A stretch of DNA of 64,000 nt from Notolepis coatsorum. Lineage: Eukaryota > Chordata > Actinopteri > Aulopiformes > Paralepididae. Where the stretch lies: contig OZ020588.1 in the NCBI GenBank assembly GCA_963971535.1, positions 123,977,943-124,041,942 of the forward strand. The letters are read 5' to 3'. The notes beneath the pieces were generated by a model that worked only from the letters and a program-made list of their open reading frames with translations, made no database searches and was not told the origin of the DNA. Positions 12,299 through 24,480 of the stretch are shown here, in pieces. Both the position numbers and the translations under genes were made by a program. Within the stretch, counting starts at the first letter, position 1. Each line of letters opens with the position of its first letter.

Positions 12299-13790
12299 AG
12301 GATAACTCCAACATTTTGGGAAATTAGCTTATTTAACATCTTCCCTGGAGTTAGACAAGAAGATACATACCTTTTTTGTCTCTGTGCGTGCATTTAGCTT
12401 TGGGAACAGACGCTCCGTTAGCATAGCTTAGCTTCATCACTGGAAGTGAGGCAGGACAGTACCCTGACGTTCCCTACAGGTTTGTTGATATTCTCTTTTT
12501 TTTTTTTATCCACTTTTTCTCCCATTTTTCTATATTTTCTCCCATCCCAATTTTGTATCATCCAATTCAACCCTCCCTTGTCACGAACGCTGTTTCTTGC
12601 CTCCCACAAGCCGGCTGCAATGTGGACTAAGTCATACATAGCACAAGTCCCCTCCGGTACTTGAGGTAACAGCAGTCGCATCTTTTCACCTGCGCAGCTC
12701 GATCTCTCAGTGGCGAGGAGTAACGCGTGGGAGGCTCATGCTGCCCCCGACACTTCCTGATTCTACTGCGCAGGCGCACCAACAGACCTGTAGGAGTCGC
12801 TGTCCACAACGCCCGATCCCCACCCATCAGTTTCCCACCCCCTAATACGGCCAATGTGTATTAGTATGAACGACCAGCTAAACTGAAAGCAATGTGGAGC
12901 GCTGGGCTCGAACAGGCGAGCCCAGCGTCTCCGCATTCGTGGCGAGCGCCTTGACCACTACGCCACGTAGCCGCCCCAGGTTTGTTGATATTCTCATTCC
13001 TTCAAAGGATCTGAACCGATTGAAGTTTATGGATACCATGACTTAAAATCCTCTTACCTTGACGATTTAAAGCATCCCCAATTTAGAAAACAGTAATCCA
13101 ATGGCTGGTATTGATATACTACTAACTGCTGCACGCTAACGGAGCTAACCGGACACTCAAGCAGATAACGAGAGCAATGACTTCCTTTCTGGGGGGTTTC
13201 AAAATAAAAGAGCGACGTCTATAGCAGCGGAAAACGTTTATTTTGTACATTATCTAACGTTAACACGAACCTAAACTAACTTTAGGTTAGTTGTAACGTT
13301 AGTTTAGGTTCGTGTTAACGTTAGATAATGTACAAAATAAACGTTTTCCGCTGCTATAAATGTTGCACTTTTATTTTGAAAAACCCAGAAAGGAAGTCAT
13401 TATATTTGCTTTACACATCCTGTTCTGCGTTAGCTCCGGTTAGCTCCGAGCGTCCAGTAGTTAGTAGTATATTATCAATACCAGCCATTGGATTACTGTT
13501 TTTTAAATTGGGGAGGCTTTTAATCGTCAAGGTAAGAGGATTTTAAGTCATGGTATCCATAAACTTCAATCGGTTCAGATCCTTTGAAGGAATGAGAATA
13601 TCAACAAACCTGTAGGGAACGTCAGGGTACTGTCCTGCCTCACTTCCAGTGATGAAGCTAAGCTATGCTAACGGAGCGTCTGTTCCCAAAGCTAAATGCA
13701 CGCACAGAGACAAAAAAGGTATGTATCTTCTTGTCTAACTCCAGGGAAGATGTTAAATAAGCTAATTTCCCAAAATGTTGGAGTTATCCT
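12299..13790. mobile_element. Foldback (long palindromic) DNA element 1, TTAA-flanked
   Basis: Bounded by TTAA (12295-12298 and 13791-13794), with ends AGGATAACTCCAACATTTTG in inverted orientation. The two halves are inverted copies of about 490 bp each, meeting at 13260-13322 where GTTAACACGAACC and its complement are separated by about 17 nt. The left arm is split by a SINE. The terminal 165 bp or so is nearly identical to the foldback element at 58619-59237, but the inner palindrome is unrelated. No protein is encoded. Confidence 0.85.
12496..12977 (-). mobile_element. tRNA-derived SINE (family S1), full length, inside the foldback
   Basis: An 18-bp target duplication (12478-12495 and 12978-12995, core TTTGTTGATATTCTC) flanks it. 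Read on the minus strand it starts with a tRNA-like head (A box TGGCGTAGTGGTCAAGG, B box CTGTTCGAGCCC) and ends in AAAATGGGAGAAAAAGTGGA and poly-A. The same family recurs at 47809-48281. The unaffected arm on the other side of the palindrome shows the empty site. Confidence 0.85.
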
Positions 13791-13794
13791 TTAA

Positions 13795-14779
13795 CCCCGG
13801 TCCTTTCTACCGCTTGCTCTCAATATGGGAACAATGCAGAACGGGTCTAACAACGGCACCAATCTGTCGTATATTTCTAATCAATATCTAAGGTTATTTA
13901 CAGTACAATGAGGTTGCTTATCTGAAAAGGAAGAAGGATCATAATGATAGAATGGTCTTTCTCTACCGAGTGGAGAAATAAACTGTGCAGGCCAGACAAA
14001 AGGAACTATAGTTTAAAACTCATGATTTATTTTGCCTCTGGGCTCAGAGTGAATTTAGAAGGTTGTTGTTTACATACAAGGATTATTTCATAGTACATCA
14101 AACATGTTTGTACATAGGGTTAATAAGGTTTGCACATCAAACCTAGTATGCACATAAACAGTAGACATGGTTATCAAATGAAATAGAGAATCTTACTGAG
14201 CATTACACATGAGTAAACCTGGTTTCAGATATTTAAGGATTACACTAAACTTAAACAACAATGGTTTTTCCCATGATTTACTCACATGCAATCAGCTCTC
14301 TGTGGGTGGGCGGTCGTGAGAGACACAGACCCTAGGGGGTCTGGCCTGTCTCTCTAACACTACGTTCTCTGTTATATACCCTGATATCCACCAATAATAA
14401 CAGTCTAGTAGTACGTTTTGGTCCAATCAGGTTTGTCTTCTGGGAGGGCGGTCCGCCCCCCCTGTCTTCTTCTTGTTGTGTGTTTTTCCAGTATCAACCG
14501 AGGGGGGGTCTTCATGTGTCTATATTTTAATACCAGATTTCCTATATAAAGTATCACAAGCCTGCTTTTTCCCAGTCTGAATTTATAGTTCTAAGGTTTA
14601 GATTCTAGCATTTACATACAGTACTCAGTCACACGAGTGGGGGTTGAGTGGCTGTTTTCCTTCTGTTCCAAACAGTTGAGTACATTTGTTTAGAGTGGGG
14701 GTTGTCTGAAACCTCTCCCAGCATGTCACACTCCGCTTCAGCAACACCAGGCTTCTTGCATTTTGGTTTTCTAATTTAT
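13795..14779. other. No gene recognised
   Basis: No exon or named repeat is seen. The sequence around 14280-14520 is G-rich and single-copy within the window. Confidence 0.4.
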
Positions 14780-15805
14780 ACACACATATTAGTTATGAAA
14801 TACACAGTCAATGTTACCACACAACTGTACAAGCAAAACTGTAAAATTGGAATATTGACAAAACCATACTTGGTCATTTACTGTACATTGGAGGGGGTTG
14901 TGTTAGGACATTTACAGGGGCCAGTTTCGAATTGCAGTCTCCCGTAGGTGTTTGTTGAGAGTGTCTTTGAAAGTGGGTAGTGATTCACATTCCTTTACAG
15001 CTTTGGATAGGGCGTTCCACATTGATGTGGCATAATTGCAAAACGTGTTTAGTCCCTTGTTTGAGCTGAATCTGGGTTTAACATGATTTGTGGAGCTCCC
15101 TCTGGTGTTGTGATCGTGGTATTCACTGACCTTTGGGAAGTATTTTGACATGTACATGGGTACCTTGGTCGTGTAGTGTATCTTGTAGACCAGGCCCATT
15201 GCAAGTTGCTGTACTCTGTCGTCTACTCTAAGCCATCCTAGGTTGTCAAAGTGGGCAGGGGTGAGGTGGGTTCTAGGAGTAAGGTCAAGCAGTAGTCTGA
15301 CCAGTTTGTTTTGAGATGTTTGTAATTTTGTTTTTAGCGCCTTTGAGGTGCTTTGGTACCATAAGGTGCAAGCATAGTCGTAGTACCCTTGAATGAGTGC
15401 TCCTGCCAGAGTCTTCAGGGTATTCTTGTTTACCAGTGAAGAGATCCGGTACAAGAATCGAGTTCGTTCGACTTTTTTTATTACATTGGATGCCATTTTG
15501 TCACAGGAAAGATTTGCCTCTAGGATGGAACCCAGGTAGGTAATTTCTTCTTTCCTTGTGACAATATTGTCACCCCCTGTAACTGAGAAGCCGTCGGTCT
15601 TGCTGAGTTTGTTATTTGAACCGAAGAGAATGGACTCTGTTTTGCCTATGTGTAATGATAGTTTGTTATCAGCAAGCCATATGCAGATTTTGCCTAGTTC
15701 TGAGCTGAGGGTGTTTTCAACCTATAACTTGTTCTTGTCAGAGACCAGCAGGGCTGAGTCGTCCGCAAACAGGAACAAGTTGCAGTCACAAGCTGACAAC
15801 ATGTA
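14780..15805 (-). mobile_element. 5'-truncated LINE, family L-B, copy 1
   Basis: Encodes the end of a reverse transcriptase: FLFADDSALLVSDKN (catalytic FADD box) near 15745, then an in-frame TAG, then about 280 residues to ETAIRNWPL. The last 195 codons (15496-14912) are open. A second copy in plus orientation (about 16850-17775) has nearly the same C-terminus. I cannot name the clade with confidence. The stop codon and truncation make it dead. Confidence 0.78.
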
Positions 15806-15884
15806 ATTTGCATAAATTAGGAACAGGTGTCACCCACCTCTACAAGCAGCAGTATCACAACCACCACCACCACCACTAAAGGTT

Positions 15885-16055
15885 TGACCTCACAAGGCCT
15901 GTATTATTCGTATTACTGTATTATTGCACAAATGTCTTATTCTCATCCTATCTTATTACTTGTATTATTGCACAATCGCTGCGGGCATGACCCCCCGCAT
16001 TTCACTGTATGCTTGTATGCCGTGACAAATAAAACTCTTGACATGACTTGACTCT
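15885..16055 (+). mobile_element. 3' UTR tail of Rex1-like LINE
   Basis: Contains CGGGCATGACCCCCCGCATTTC and ATGCCGTGACAAATAAAACT, the reverse complement of the tail at 7565-7640. Ends in TTGACATGACTTGAC. Confidence 0.65.
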
Positions 16056-16849
16056 CTCTCTCTCCCTCTCTCTTGCTCGCTCGTTATCTGCTGTCTGTCG
16101 GCACCCTCTGTTTGAGGAAGTAATTCCACTTGCTCTGTTGTTGAGCTAATTGTTGATGGTGAGCAGTGACTACAACCGGTGCCATATTCACGTCAGCAAA
16201 ACAGTCAAATCAGAATATCTTAGTTGAGTGAGGGAAGATCTCCTGAACTCGAGACTAGACTGATGAGTCAAAATGATAATTAGAGACACAGACCACATTG
16301 ATAATAATCCCCCATTGCTAGGAAACAATGCTAAACACTGGAAAAGGCCATTTATAAGACACGGGACCTTTAAGATTTTGGAGATGTCTCGGAGTAGTCT
16401 GTGTGTGTGGGTGTGTGTGTGTGTGGTTGGATAAACGGTAAAGGGAATGTAAATCCTGGAGCTCCTCAGCTCCCATGTTTTCATCAGTACATTCACCTTC
16501 CTCCTCTCAAAGTTCTCCAGCATTTTTACTGCAAGAGAGTCTCTCTCTTACACACACACACAGTACACACAGACAGACAAAGTAGTCTTAACATTTCCCC
16601 CACATTTCCATGATGGCGTTGTTTATCTTGCTTGTACCCAGGCACGCGGGAACTATAAAACGGCAGGGGGTGCTGGGGGGTCGCCAGATGAAAAAAATAA
16701 AAAATAAAAATTGCGGTCAGGCCACTGAACTTAGAAGCTGGCCAGGCCAGTGTTTCTATTTGCACCAGCGCAATAGTTAGATAACCTAGGTGGGGAACAA
16801 CCAGGAGATCACTGCAACTCACACAAGTTGGAGAACTATCTCTCTCTCA

Positions 16850-17775
16850 AAACAAACTAGTCAGACTACTGCTTGACCTGACTCCTAGAACCCACCTCAC
16901 CCCTGCACACTTTGCCAACCTAGGATGGCTTAGAGTAGACGACAGAGTACAGCAACTTGCAATGGGGCTGGTCAACAAGATACACTACACGACCAAGGTA
17001 CCCATGTACATGTCAAAATACTTCCCAAAGGTCAGTGAATACCACGATCACAACACCAGAGGGAGCTCCACAAATCATGTAAAACCCAGATTCGGCTCAA
17101 ACAAGGGACTAAACACGTTTCGCAATTATGCCACAACAATGTGGAACGCCCTACCCAAAGCTGTAAAGGAATGTAAATCACTACCCACCTTCAAAAACAC
17201 TCTCAAAGAACACCTACGGGAGACTGCAATTCAAAACTGGCCCCTACAAATGTCCTAACCCAGTTTACAATAAAGACCAAGCATGGCTTTGTCAGTATTC
17301 CAATGTACAGCCCCACCCAACCCCACCCCACCTACCCAACCTCCTCCAATGTACAGTTTCTATGTCAAATGTATGTCAGTATTCCAATGTACAGTGTGTG
17401 TCCCCCCTACCCAACCCCCCCCCCCCCCCCCCCCCCCCACCTCCAATGTACAGCCCCACCCCACCTACCCAACCTCCCCCAATGCACAGTTTCTATGTCA
17501 AATGTATACTCTTCTTCTGGATTTTTTTAGTATCACAAACAGTACTGTATTTGAAAATATGGTATGTCATAAATGTATAGATGTAGCAGTACTGTCTATC
17601 TGTATGTCATGTGTGTCATATGATGAATTGAAAATGGGGGACCCTGATGGAAACAAGACGAAAGTCTTTCTCAGGTCTGCATCCTCTTAACAATTGTATG
17701 TATTGAGCTGTACTGTACTGTACCCATTCTGCAATCTGTTAATAAACTTTTCAATCAATCAATCAATCAAACTCT
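16850..17775 (+). mobile_element. 5'-truncated LINE, family L-B, copy 2
   Basis: Encodes KLVRLLLDLTPRTHLTPAH through ETAIQNWPLQMS, 90% or so identical to the C-terminus of copy 1. The 3' UTR has C-rich repeats (17285-17490) and ends in AATAAACTTTTCAATCAATC, a CAAT-type tail. Three other fragments of this tail occur in minus orientation near 19316, 34321 and 63602. Confidence 0.78.
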
Positions 17776-18459
17776 CTCTCTCTTGCTCTCACACACACAC
17801 AAAGGGAGCCGCATGTGATTGGTGGAGGCGTGATCCTTACGAAAAACTGCTAATCATTGACACATGCTAGCCTGTAATAATCCCCCCCCAGAAAAATGTA
17901 CTTTGCATTTGATATATTGCAAATATATGCCATCACACACACTGGCATTTAAAGGGTTAGAATTATAAAATTAATATGTGGTGTTATGATCAGGGCTGAA
18001 GTTGAATAAAATATTGTATTTATCAATTACAAAAAACTGAAAATCCATAAAAATCTGTGTTGTTGCTAATCATACATTAGCCTGTTTTTTAACAATAAGT
18101 TGTGATGCCATCACAAACACTGGCATTTAAAGGGTACAAATAAAAAAAATGCCTGCACCAGAATGCAGGAAATTAAGTCTTTGTAACAAAAATATTCCTG
18201 GTGGAGGACCCCCAGACCCCCTGCTTAAAAAGTGGCCTGACTGGGGCTATATTTCCTGGCCTGAATGATTTCCCCAGTCCGGCCCTGGTTAAAAGCCTCC
18301 AATGCTTATTAGTGTGTGTGCGTTTGAACGTTTGCATGTTTCAACCATACATTTCCATTTAAAATATTTTTTTTTACCTCCTATAATAGTGGGGGTCGCG
18401 GCTCTCTGACACAGTTTTTTTTGGGTCGTGGCCTGAAAAGTTTGGGACCCCCTGGTCTA

Positions 18460-19102
18460 GCCTGTACCCCCCAGACATGTTGCTGGCCCCGTCAAAACAG
18501 TATCCTATCAGCCTCTCCATGGGCAGGTCGAGGCGTAAAAGTATTTTATACACAAAAACAGCGTCTCGGCTGTTGTGTCTGGGCCTGGCATTGTAAAAAC
18601 CCCAAAAGAAGTTCTGAGCTTCCAAGTTGTCATCTGCTAACGGTATATTACACGAGAATTGTTCTTTTCCAGTGAGTGACATCAGTGGTTCCGTCAGCGC
18701 TCAAGCCAAAGATTGGGCTTTTGGATGCTTTGCCTCTAATTTGTCGCTGAATATCATGGGCAAGCAGCTGTAAGATTTCGTTTTCGATGTTGTTGGACAT
18801 CCAGTTGTCTCTCTTTTGGAGCCAATTCTTCAACTCGGGATCAGACTCGGTGCGCACTCTTTCCATCATGAGCTGCCATAACACCCCATCCCTATTTGCA
18901 TCACCCCTCAGTGGAAGCCCCTGGCGCCCGAGGGGGGGTATAGGGGAACAGACTCAGTTAACTCTTCAATACCTGATGCTGAGGCTGAACCTGTCGTCTC
19001 TGTCTCTCTCTGACGTTTATCAGATTTAGTGGGACTGTCACTGGGACCGGCGGGACGTTTCGAAAATAAATCTGATATTTTTCTTTTCTGCGAGTGAGAC
19101 AT
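18460..19102 (-). pseudogene. hAT transposase remnant (ZMYM/DUF4371-like)
   Basis: Three minus-strand pieces in order. The N-terminus is SQKRKISDLFSKRPAGPSDS (19102-18908). A middle part has NWMSNNIENEILQLLAHDIQ and GLSADGTTDVT (18884-18648). A further part has ADDNLEAQNFF, LRLDLPMERLIGYCFDGASN and MSGG (about 18682-18470). The order and the FDGASNMSG motif match fish hAT transposases related to zinc-finger MYM proteins. Frameshifts separate the pieces, an internal segment is missing and the C-terminal dimerisation domain is absent, so it cannot be functional. Confidence 0.75.
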
Positions 19103-19315
19103 TCTGTGCTAGCAAAGTCTGACTACTAGCTCAAATCGACTGACTGCGCAAGCACTGTATCACAGTAGCTCAGTGGTTCGTGGCGCGTGGGAAGGGCGGG
19201 AGACGGGAGGTGAATACAATTAGTTGTTTCACCTGTCATTCAATCAGTCTGTGACAGTCTGTCATCACTCGAAAATCTACTCGGTTTTACACGTATGATT
19301 GTGTACATACAGTAG

Positions 19316-19490
19316 TGTAATGAATGAATGAAAACTTTATTTAACAGATTGGAGAATAGCTACAATACAGTACGGCTCAATACACACAATATTAAAATGG
19401 TGACGTGCTTTGAGCAGGATAAACTTATAATATACAGTGTTACAGTTATACAGTTACAGTATATACAAATATATAAATACTGTCATAAAA
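19316..19490 (-). mobile_element. LINE L-B 3' tail fragment
   Basis: AATGAATGAATGAAAACTTT...AACAGATTGG is the complement of the L-B 3' end. Inserted within the hAT element. Confidence 0.6.
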
Positions 19491-19805
19491 AAAAAAGAAA
19501 AAAAGAAAAAAAAATTGGTGCAATAATTGAGAGGGGGTGCTGCAGCACCCCCCGCACCCCCCCTTCCCGCGTCCCTGCTTGTACCCGTAGTGCAGCTGGA
19601 AACCAACCCAATTCCTTGTCGGAATCAGTTGCGGAGCCAGTGTGTTTTGAACACTTGCAGCTCTAACAGTTGTTCAGTGCTACAAAAAACAGCGATGAAT
19701 ACAAATGATCTCATCAAGCAATAATGAAGGAGGAAGCGAACGTACATGGTTTTGCGATCAGCGTCATTCAAATGTGTGAAGTCAGATTATGTTTAGCACA
19801 AGATA

Positions 19806-20245
19806 GTATAAGAGCACAGTGGTGTAGTGGTGCACACTGTTGCCTCACAGCTCGAAGGTTGTGGGGTCAATTTCCGCTTGCGGACCAGGATGCCGTGTTG
19901 CCAGGTACCCAGGTGGGGTATCTCCCGGGCCCTTCTTTGCATGTTCTCCCCGTGCTCGCAAGGGTTTCCCTTCCCGATAAGATAAACCCAATGGAAAAAC
20001 ATGCACAACAGATCGCTAACGCCGTCGCGTCCCTGACGAAGATGGACAGGAGCACTTGGATTGATCCCCGGGCGCGGCGCTTGCCTCAGCCAATGTCTGC
20101 TCCCGGCTGCCCTTGGGGGGAAGGACGACAAGATGGGAGGTGCAGACAACATTTTGTCAGCGACTCAGTGCATGTGTGTGTTCCCATGGGTCGCCCATCG
20201 CATGTGTGTGTGTGTTAATCTGATGACAATTAAAGATTTATACTT
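19806..20245 (+). mobile_element. tRNA-derived SINE-like repeat
   Basis: The head has CAGTGGTGTAGTGGTGCACA (A box) and GTGGGGTCAATTTCCG (degraded B box), followed by a body containing TTTGCATGTTCTCCCCGTGC, a phrase widespread in fish SINE-type repeats. The tail is TTAAAGATTTATACTTATAA. Possible short flanking repeat TATAAGAG. Confidence 0.6.
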
Positions 20246-21424
20246 ATAAGAGGGCACAGTAGGGCACAGAGCTGAAGGATGAACACTATGCTGTGCTGGA
20301 GAGGATCTGTGACCTTCTCCCTTGACTCACAGGATGAACTGCATTTACTGAGATGTAAACAAGTATGTGGATTGGAAGCTTGACATATTCTGTTTCTAGC
20401 TTTTATTAGTTGAAGTTCAGGCTTAGTTCAGGAGGTGATTGAATGGGTATTTGGCCATTCCCGTTGATTTACCGCTGAGTTAATGTCAGATACCACCTTA
20501 ATGACTTTGTCTAGCAATCTGAGCTGTTTGAAAGGGCCCTTGAATGATTTTTGATTAAATTGCGTTTTTTTCCTTCCCCATAATTTATAGTTTATTTACG
20601 GGATTAGCTTCCATGATTAATATTAATCCGGAGGCTATTTTCATTGCTCCCTTGAAATCCATTGTGGCACTGGCAAACTATATCAATCAATGGTGACGCA
20701 AATCACACGCCCTCCAAACAAAAGCAATCATTTTCTGCTCTAATTATGAGAGGAAACAATTTAGTCTGTGTGTATGGCCTTGGAGAAAAAACGTATAATA
20801 ACATTCACCGTTTCAATTATGTATTATTTTGTTACATCACACAAACAGGAAACAAATATTTAGCTCCTGCTTGGTTGTTGTTTCCCGCTCATTTGTGGAG
20901 GGCTCTGAACATATTTTGCCGATTAGATAATGGTTAGGCGTGGAGTATGTAAACGAAAATTGTATTATATGCAAAGAAATACCTACCTACCATAGGCCAG
21001 TTAGAATATTAGCATGCTTTTCTTTCTATAATGGAAGAGGACTTTTTGATCTGCGAGATCATAATGTTAATTAATAAATACATAAATAAAAAGACATATC
21101 ATTTTAATTTAATAAATTATGTAATTATTGCCTTACCACTTCTGCATTATTCCCCCTTTACTGCAATATTGGCTTGAAAATGTGTGCCAATTCATCACTG
21201 TGCCAATTCATCACTGCCTCTGATTGTACTTCAGCTCACATGATCGGATGTTCTGGTGGAATTGTGAGCTAAGATGCATACTGTACCATGTAATCACAAT
21301 GTCCTGGGTTTTAATTTGACCCTTGATCCTTGTTGCATCTCCTCTCTCTCCCCCACCCAATGCTTCCTGTCACTCTACACTGTACTAACCATTGAATGTC
21401 CTAAAAATATATTTAACAAATAAA
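20246..21424. other. No gene; non-repetitive AT-rich DNA
   Basis: No open frame or repeat is seen. The stretch 20520-20900 is rich in TAAT/ATTA cores and lacks repeats; see findings. Confidence 0.4.
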
Positions 21425-21880
21425 ATAATAATAACATTATGATCCACGTTTATTTGGATCCCCATTAGCTTCTTCCTATGCAGTTGCTAGTCTTCATGCA
21501 GGTCCATGGAAACAAATGCACACAAACAACATCAAACAAACAAAAACTATACGGTGAAGCTACCTATGATTGTGGATTCAGAAGTCAAATAAACTAAACA
21601 AAATGTGGACAAAGAAGAATTCAACCAATCAACCTGATAGTTAGATAGAACTAATTTAAACAAGAAACTAATCAATACATAGACTAGAAAGGAAATCAAA
21701 TCAAGGTTGAGAAGACAAGACAGGCCCAGCAGTCCCAGATTGTATTATGACATTAGACCATGTTCTCTACTGTATGTTTAAAACTGTACATGTTGCTAAT
21801 ATGTCTGATATGAGTTGGTAACAGGTTCCACTCTTGAGAGGGTCTGTATAGAACCGTTTATTTCACGGTATTGTCCAAAA
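21425..21880 (-). mobile_element. Probable LINE 3' end fragment
   Basis: Read on the minus strand it ends CCATGGACCTGCATGAAGAC ... GGATCCAAATAAACGTGG, a form common at 3' ends of fish non-LTR elements. No coding part is preserved. Confidence 0.45.
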
Positions 21881-22534
21881 GCGCAAGGTTTGAGAAAATC
21901 CATGTCCTTCTCATTATGAATCAAGCGTGGCATTATAGCACATCACCTCACAAACTATCCTATTTAAACTCTGCTTGGGTCCACTGTTCTCTTCACTTCT
22001 CTGTATCACTCAATATTTTCCATGGCGACCTTCACCGGAACAGAACAAGCCATGACAAACTCAAACGACAGTCACGTCACGTGGACGTCACAAGAGGACT
22101 TCTCCACAAAGGTTTTACATTCATTGACTTGGGGAATTATATGTAATCTGAATGTAATCAGTTGGATTCTTCTAATTTTTGCATAATGCCTTAGCTTGGC
22201 ATTCATTTTCAAAGCATTTGAGCACAATCTCACAGCACACCTGATCTCGCTCTGTGGTCCATTATGCAGCTGAGAGCCACTTGTCAAACACTTTGACATG
22301 TCAGACAGAACCAGGCCAACCTTGTCTAAGAGCTGCATATAAAGTATTCTTTTGACTGCATAACCCTTTCCTCTGTCAGGTATTAAAGGCAACGTCTGAC
22401 ACCACTGCCAAGGCAATCTCATCTGAATAAATGATTCATGGTGGTGAGGTGAGGGGTCACCGATACATCGCTCATCACACTGTAGCCAGCACAAAAACAG
22501 AGAACATCATGTCACACAAATCAAGTCAAGTGTT

Positions 22535-22650
<116 letters not shown>

Positions 22651-23089
22651 GAGTCTGCCATAGAGAGAGAGAGGAGAGAGAGAGAGGAAGAGCAGAAGAT
22701 GGGGTGAGAGAAAATGAAAGAGAATCAGAGAGAAGAGGGCGATGGAGGCGCATAGGGTAACACGTTAAGGTCCTTGTAATAAGTGTTAGGTTGGTAATAG
22801 GTAATAAAAGCCTATTATAAGTCATTGCTTATTAACATTATTATTTGTTAATAAGACTATGTATGTGTTCATTAATTCATTCAATCTCTGTAAACATATA
22901 GGAAAACAACAACCCTTTTTCCACTAATCATTGGGAAGCTAGCTCTATTTCTGTAAAAAAAATGCTATTTACTGGCAAGAACGTTCATGAATTAATTAAT
23001 ATAAGTGTTAATAATAGCATCCTAAAGACATTTATAAGCACTTATAAGAAACTTGTTAACAATTTATAGAATGCTTAAAGGGGAAATGC

Positions 23090-23330
23090 ATGTATTATCT
23101 TTCCTCCCTGCTCCACCTTTCTCATAGCACTTACGGGCAAGCTCATCAAACTATACATCCCAAGCTCCAAGACCACCTTCAGCCGAACTCCTTTCACTTT
23201 GCAGCAGCTTATGACTGGAACGCTTTTCAAGACACCCTTAAACTTACAGCTCTTACTTCACTGACTGCTTTCAAGAATATACTCAACACGCTCTTAGTAG
23301 ATCCCTCCTGCTCTTGCTGATACCCCAGTT
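23090..23330 (+). mobile_element. Decayed LINE C-terminal fragment
   Basis: A frame with DWNAFQDTLKLTALTSLTAF followed by Cys/Ser residues resembles the C-terminal end of LINE reverse transcriptase proteins. A related WNELQKTLKLE motif is seen near 36610. Confidence 0.45.
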
Positions 23331-24014
23331 TCACACTTGCATACACCCTCTCACATACAACAAGCAAGCACTCATTCATCTTCATACTCGCACCTAGACA
23401 CACGCATCTGTTTTCACAGATGCGCACACACACACACACACACACAAGCACACACACACACTCACACATATACATGAGTCATTCCACCAATCCGGTCCGA
23501 TTTGAGTCCCTCTGATGTTTTTAAGTGTCTTTTATCTAATCAGTTACCAAAATGTGCTTTGAAATGCTATTTATTTCAGTTGAGATGTCCTCTTTAATAA
23601 AGTGTAAAAACATTGCATGAATGTAATTTTTTTTATTATGCATTATGTTGTTATTTCAGTTGTATTTTGACATGTCCCTCGTGGCATTTCATGAAAATGT
23701 ATTTGGGATATGACCAAGAAAATTTGTAAAAAGTCCATACTTTTTTCCATGAACATACACATCCATCTGTGCTGTTAATGCTGGTAATGATTTATTTCAA
23801 AATAAATGAATAATTATTCATTAAAATAACATTATTCAGTCTGTCCCTCAGTAACCCTCAACCCCGTTACACTGAGCATTCTCCCCCCCACAAAAATAAT
23901 GGTTCAATCCATAGAAGCATGTGAAACAGGAAGTGACAACTTTGAAGTATTTTGGAGAACACAACACCAGAAACAGGCAAGTAGCTACTATACCTCATTG
24001 TACTATGTTTTCAG
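23331..24014. other. No gene; CA repeat and AT-rich spacer
   Basis: Short CA tract at 23425-23465. Nothing else recognised. Confidence 0.4.
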
Positions 24015-24171
<157 letters not shown>

Positions 24172-24179
24172 ATTATTTT

Positions 24180-24480
24180 TTTTTATTCGTGTTGGGGCCT
24201 CTTGGACCAGATCGACATTGTAAATAATAAACCTGGTCTTAATGTTTTATCTGGCTAAATAAAGGTAAAATAAAGAATAAATAATGTAAATGAGCTTACC
24301 ATCTTCTCCAGAGTCAGACTTAAGATTCTAGATTCAAGAGAATTATTTGTCACGTACATACACAAGACATAGTAGTGAAAAGAAGGTGGCCATGCCCGCC
24401 TCGATTGTGCAAAGATACAGATAATAAAATAGAATAGATAATAAAATAGACATGCTAAAAAGTAATACGAATAAAATACA
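24180..24480. mobile_element. Two LINE tail fragments, back to back
   Basis: A plus-strand tail (GGACCAGATCGACATTGTAA ... GGCTAAATAAAGGTAAAATA) at about 24188-24290 is followed by a minus-strand tail at about 24327-24480 (TTCAAGAGAATTATTTGTCA and GGTGGCCATGCCCGCCTCG), related to the tail at 7565. Confidence 0.5.

Larger units (their letters stand above)
16639..19577 (-). mobile_element. hAT element with decayed transposase, 2.9 kb
   Basis: A perfect 8-bp duplication CTTGTACC flanks it (16631-16638 and 19578-19585). Ends are inverted: CAGGCACGCGGGAA on the left and CAGGGACGCGGGAA inward from the right. The interior carries minus-strand transposase remnants (18460-19102) and two later LINE insertions (about 16850-17775 and 19316-19490). 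A separate hAT-like terminus, CCCAGTCCGGCCCTG, lies near 18288, so further fragments may be nested inside. Confidence 0.82.
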
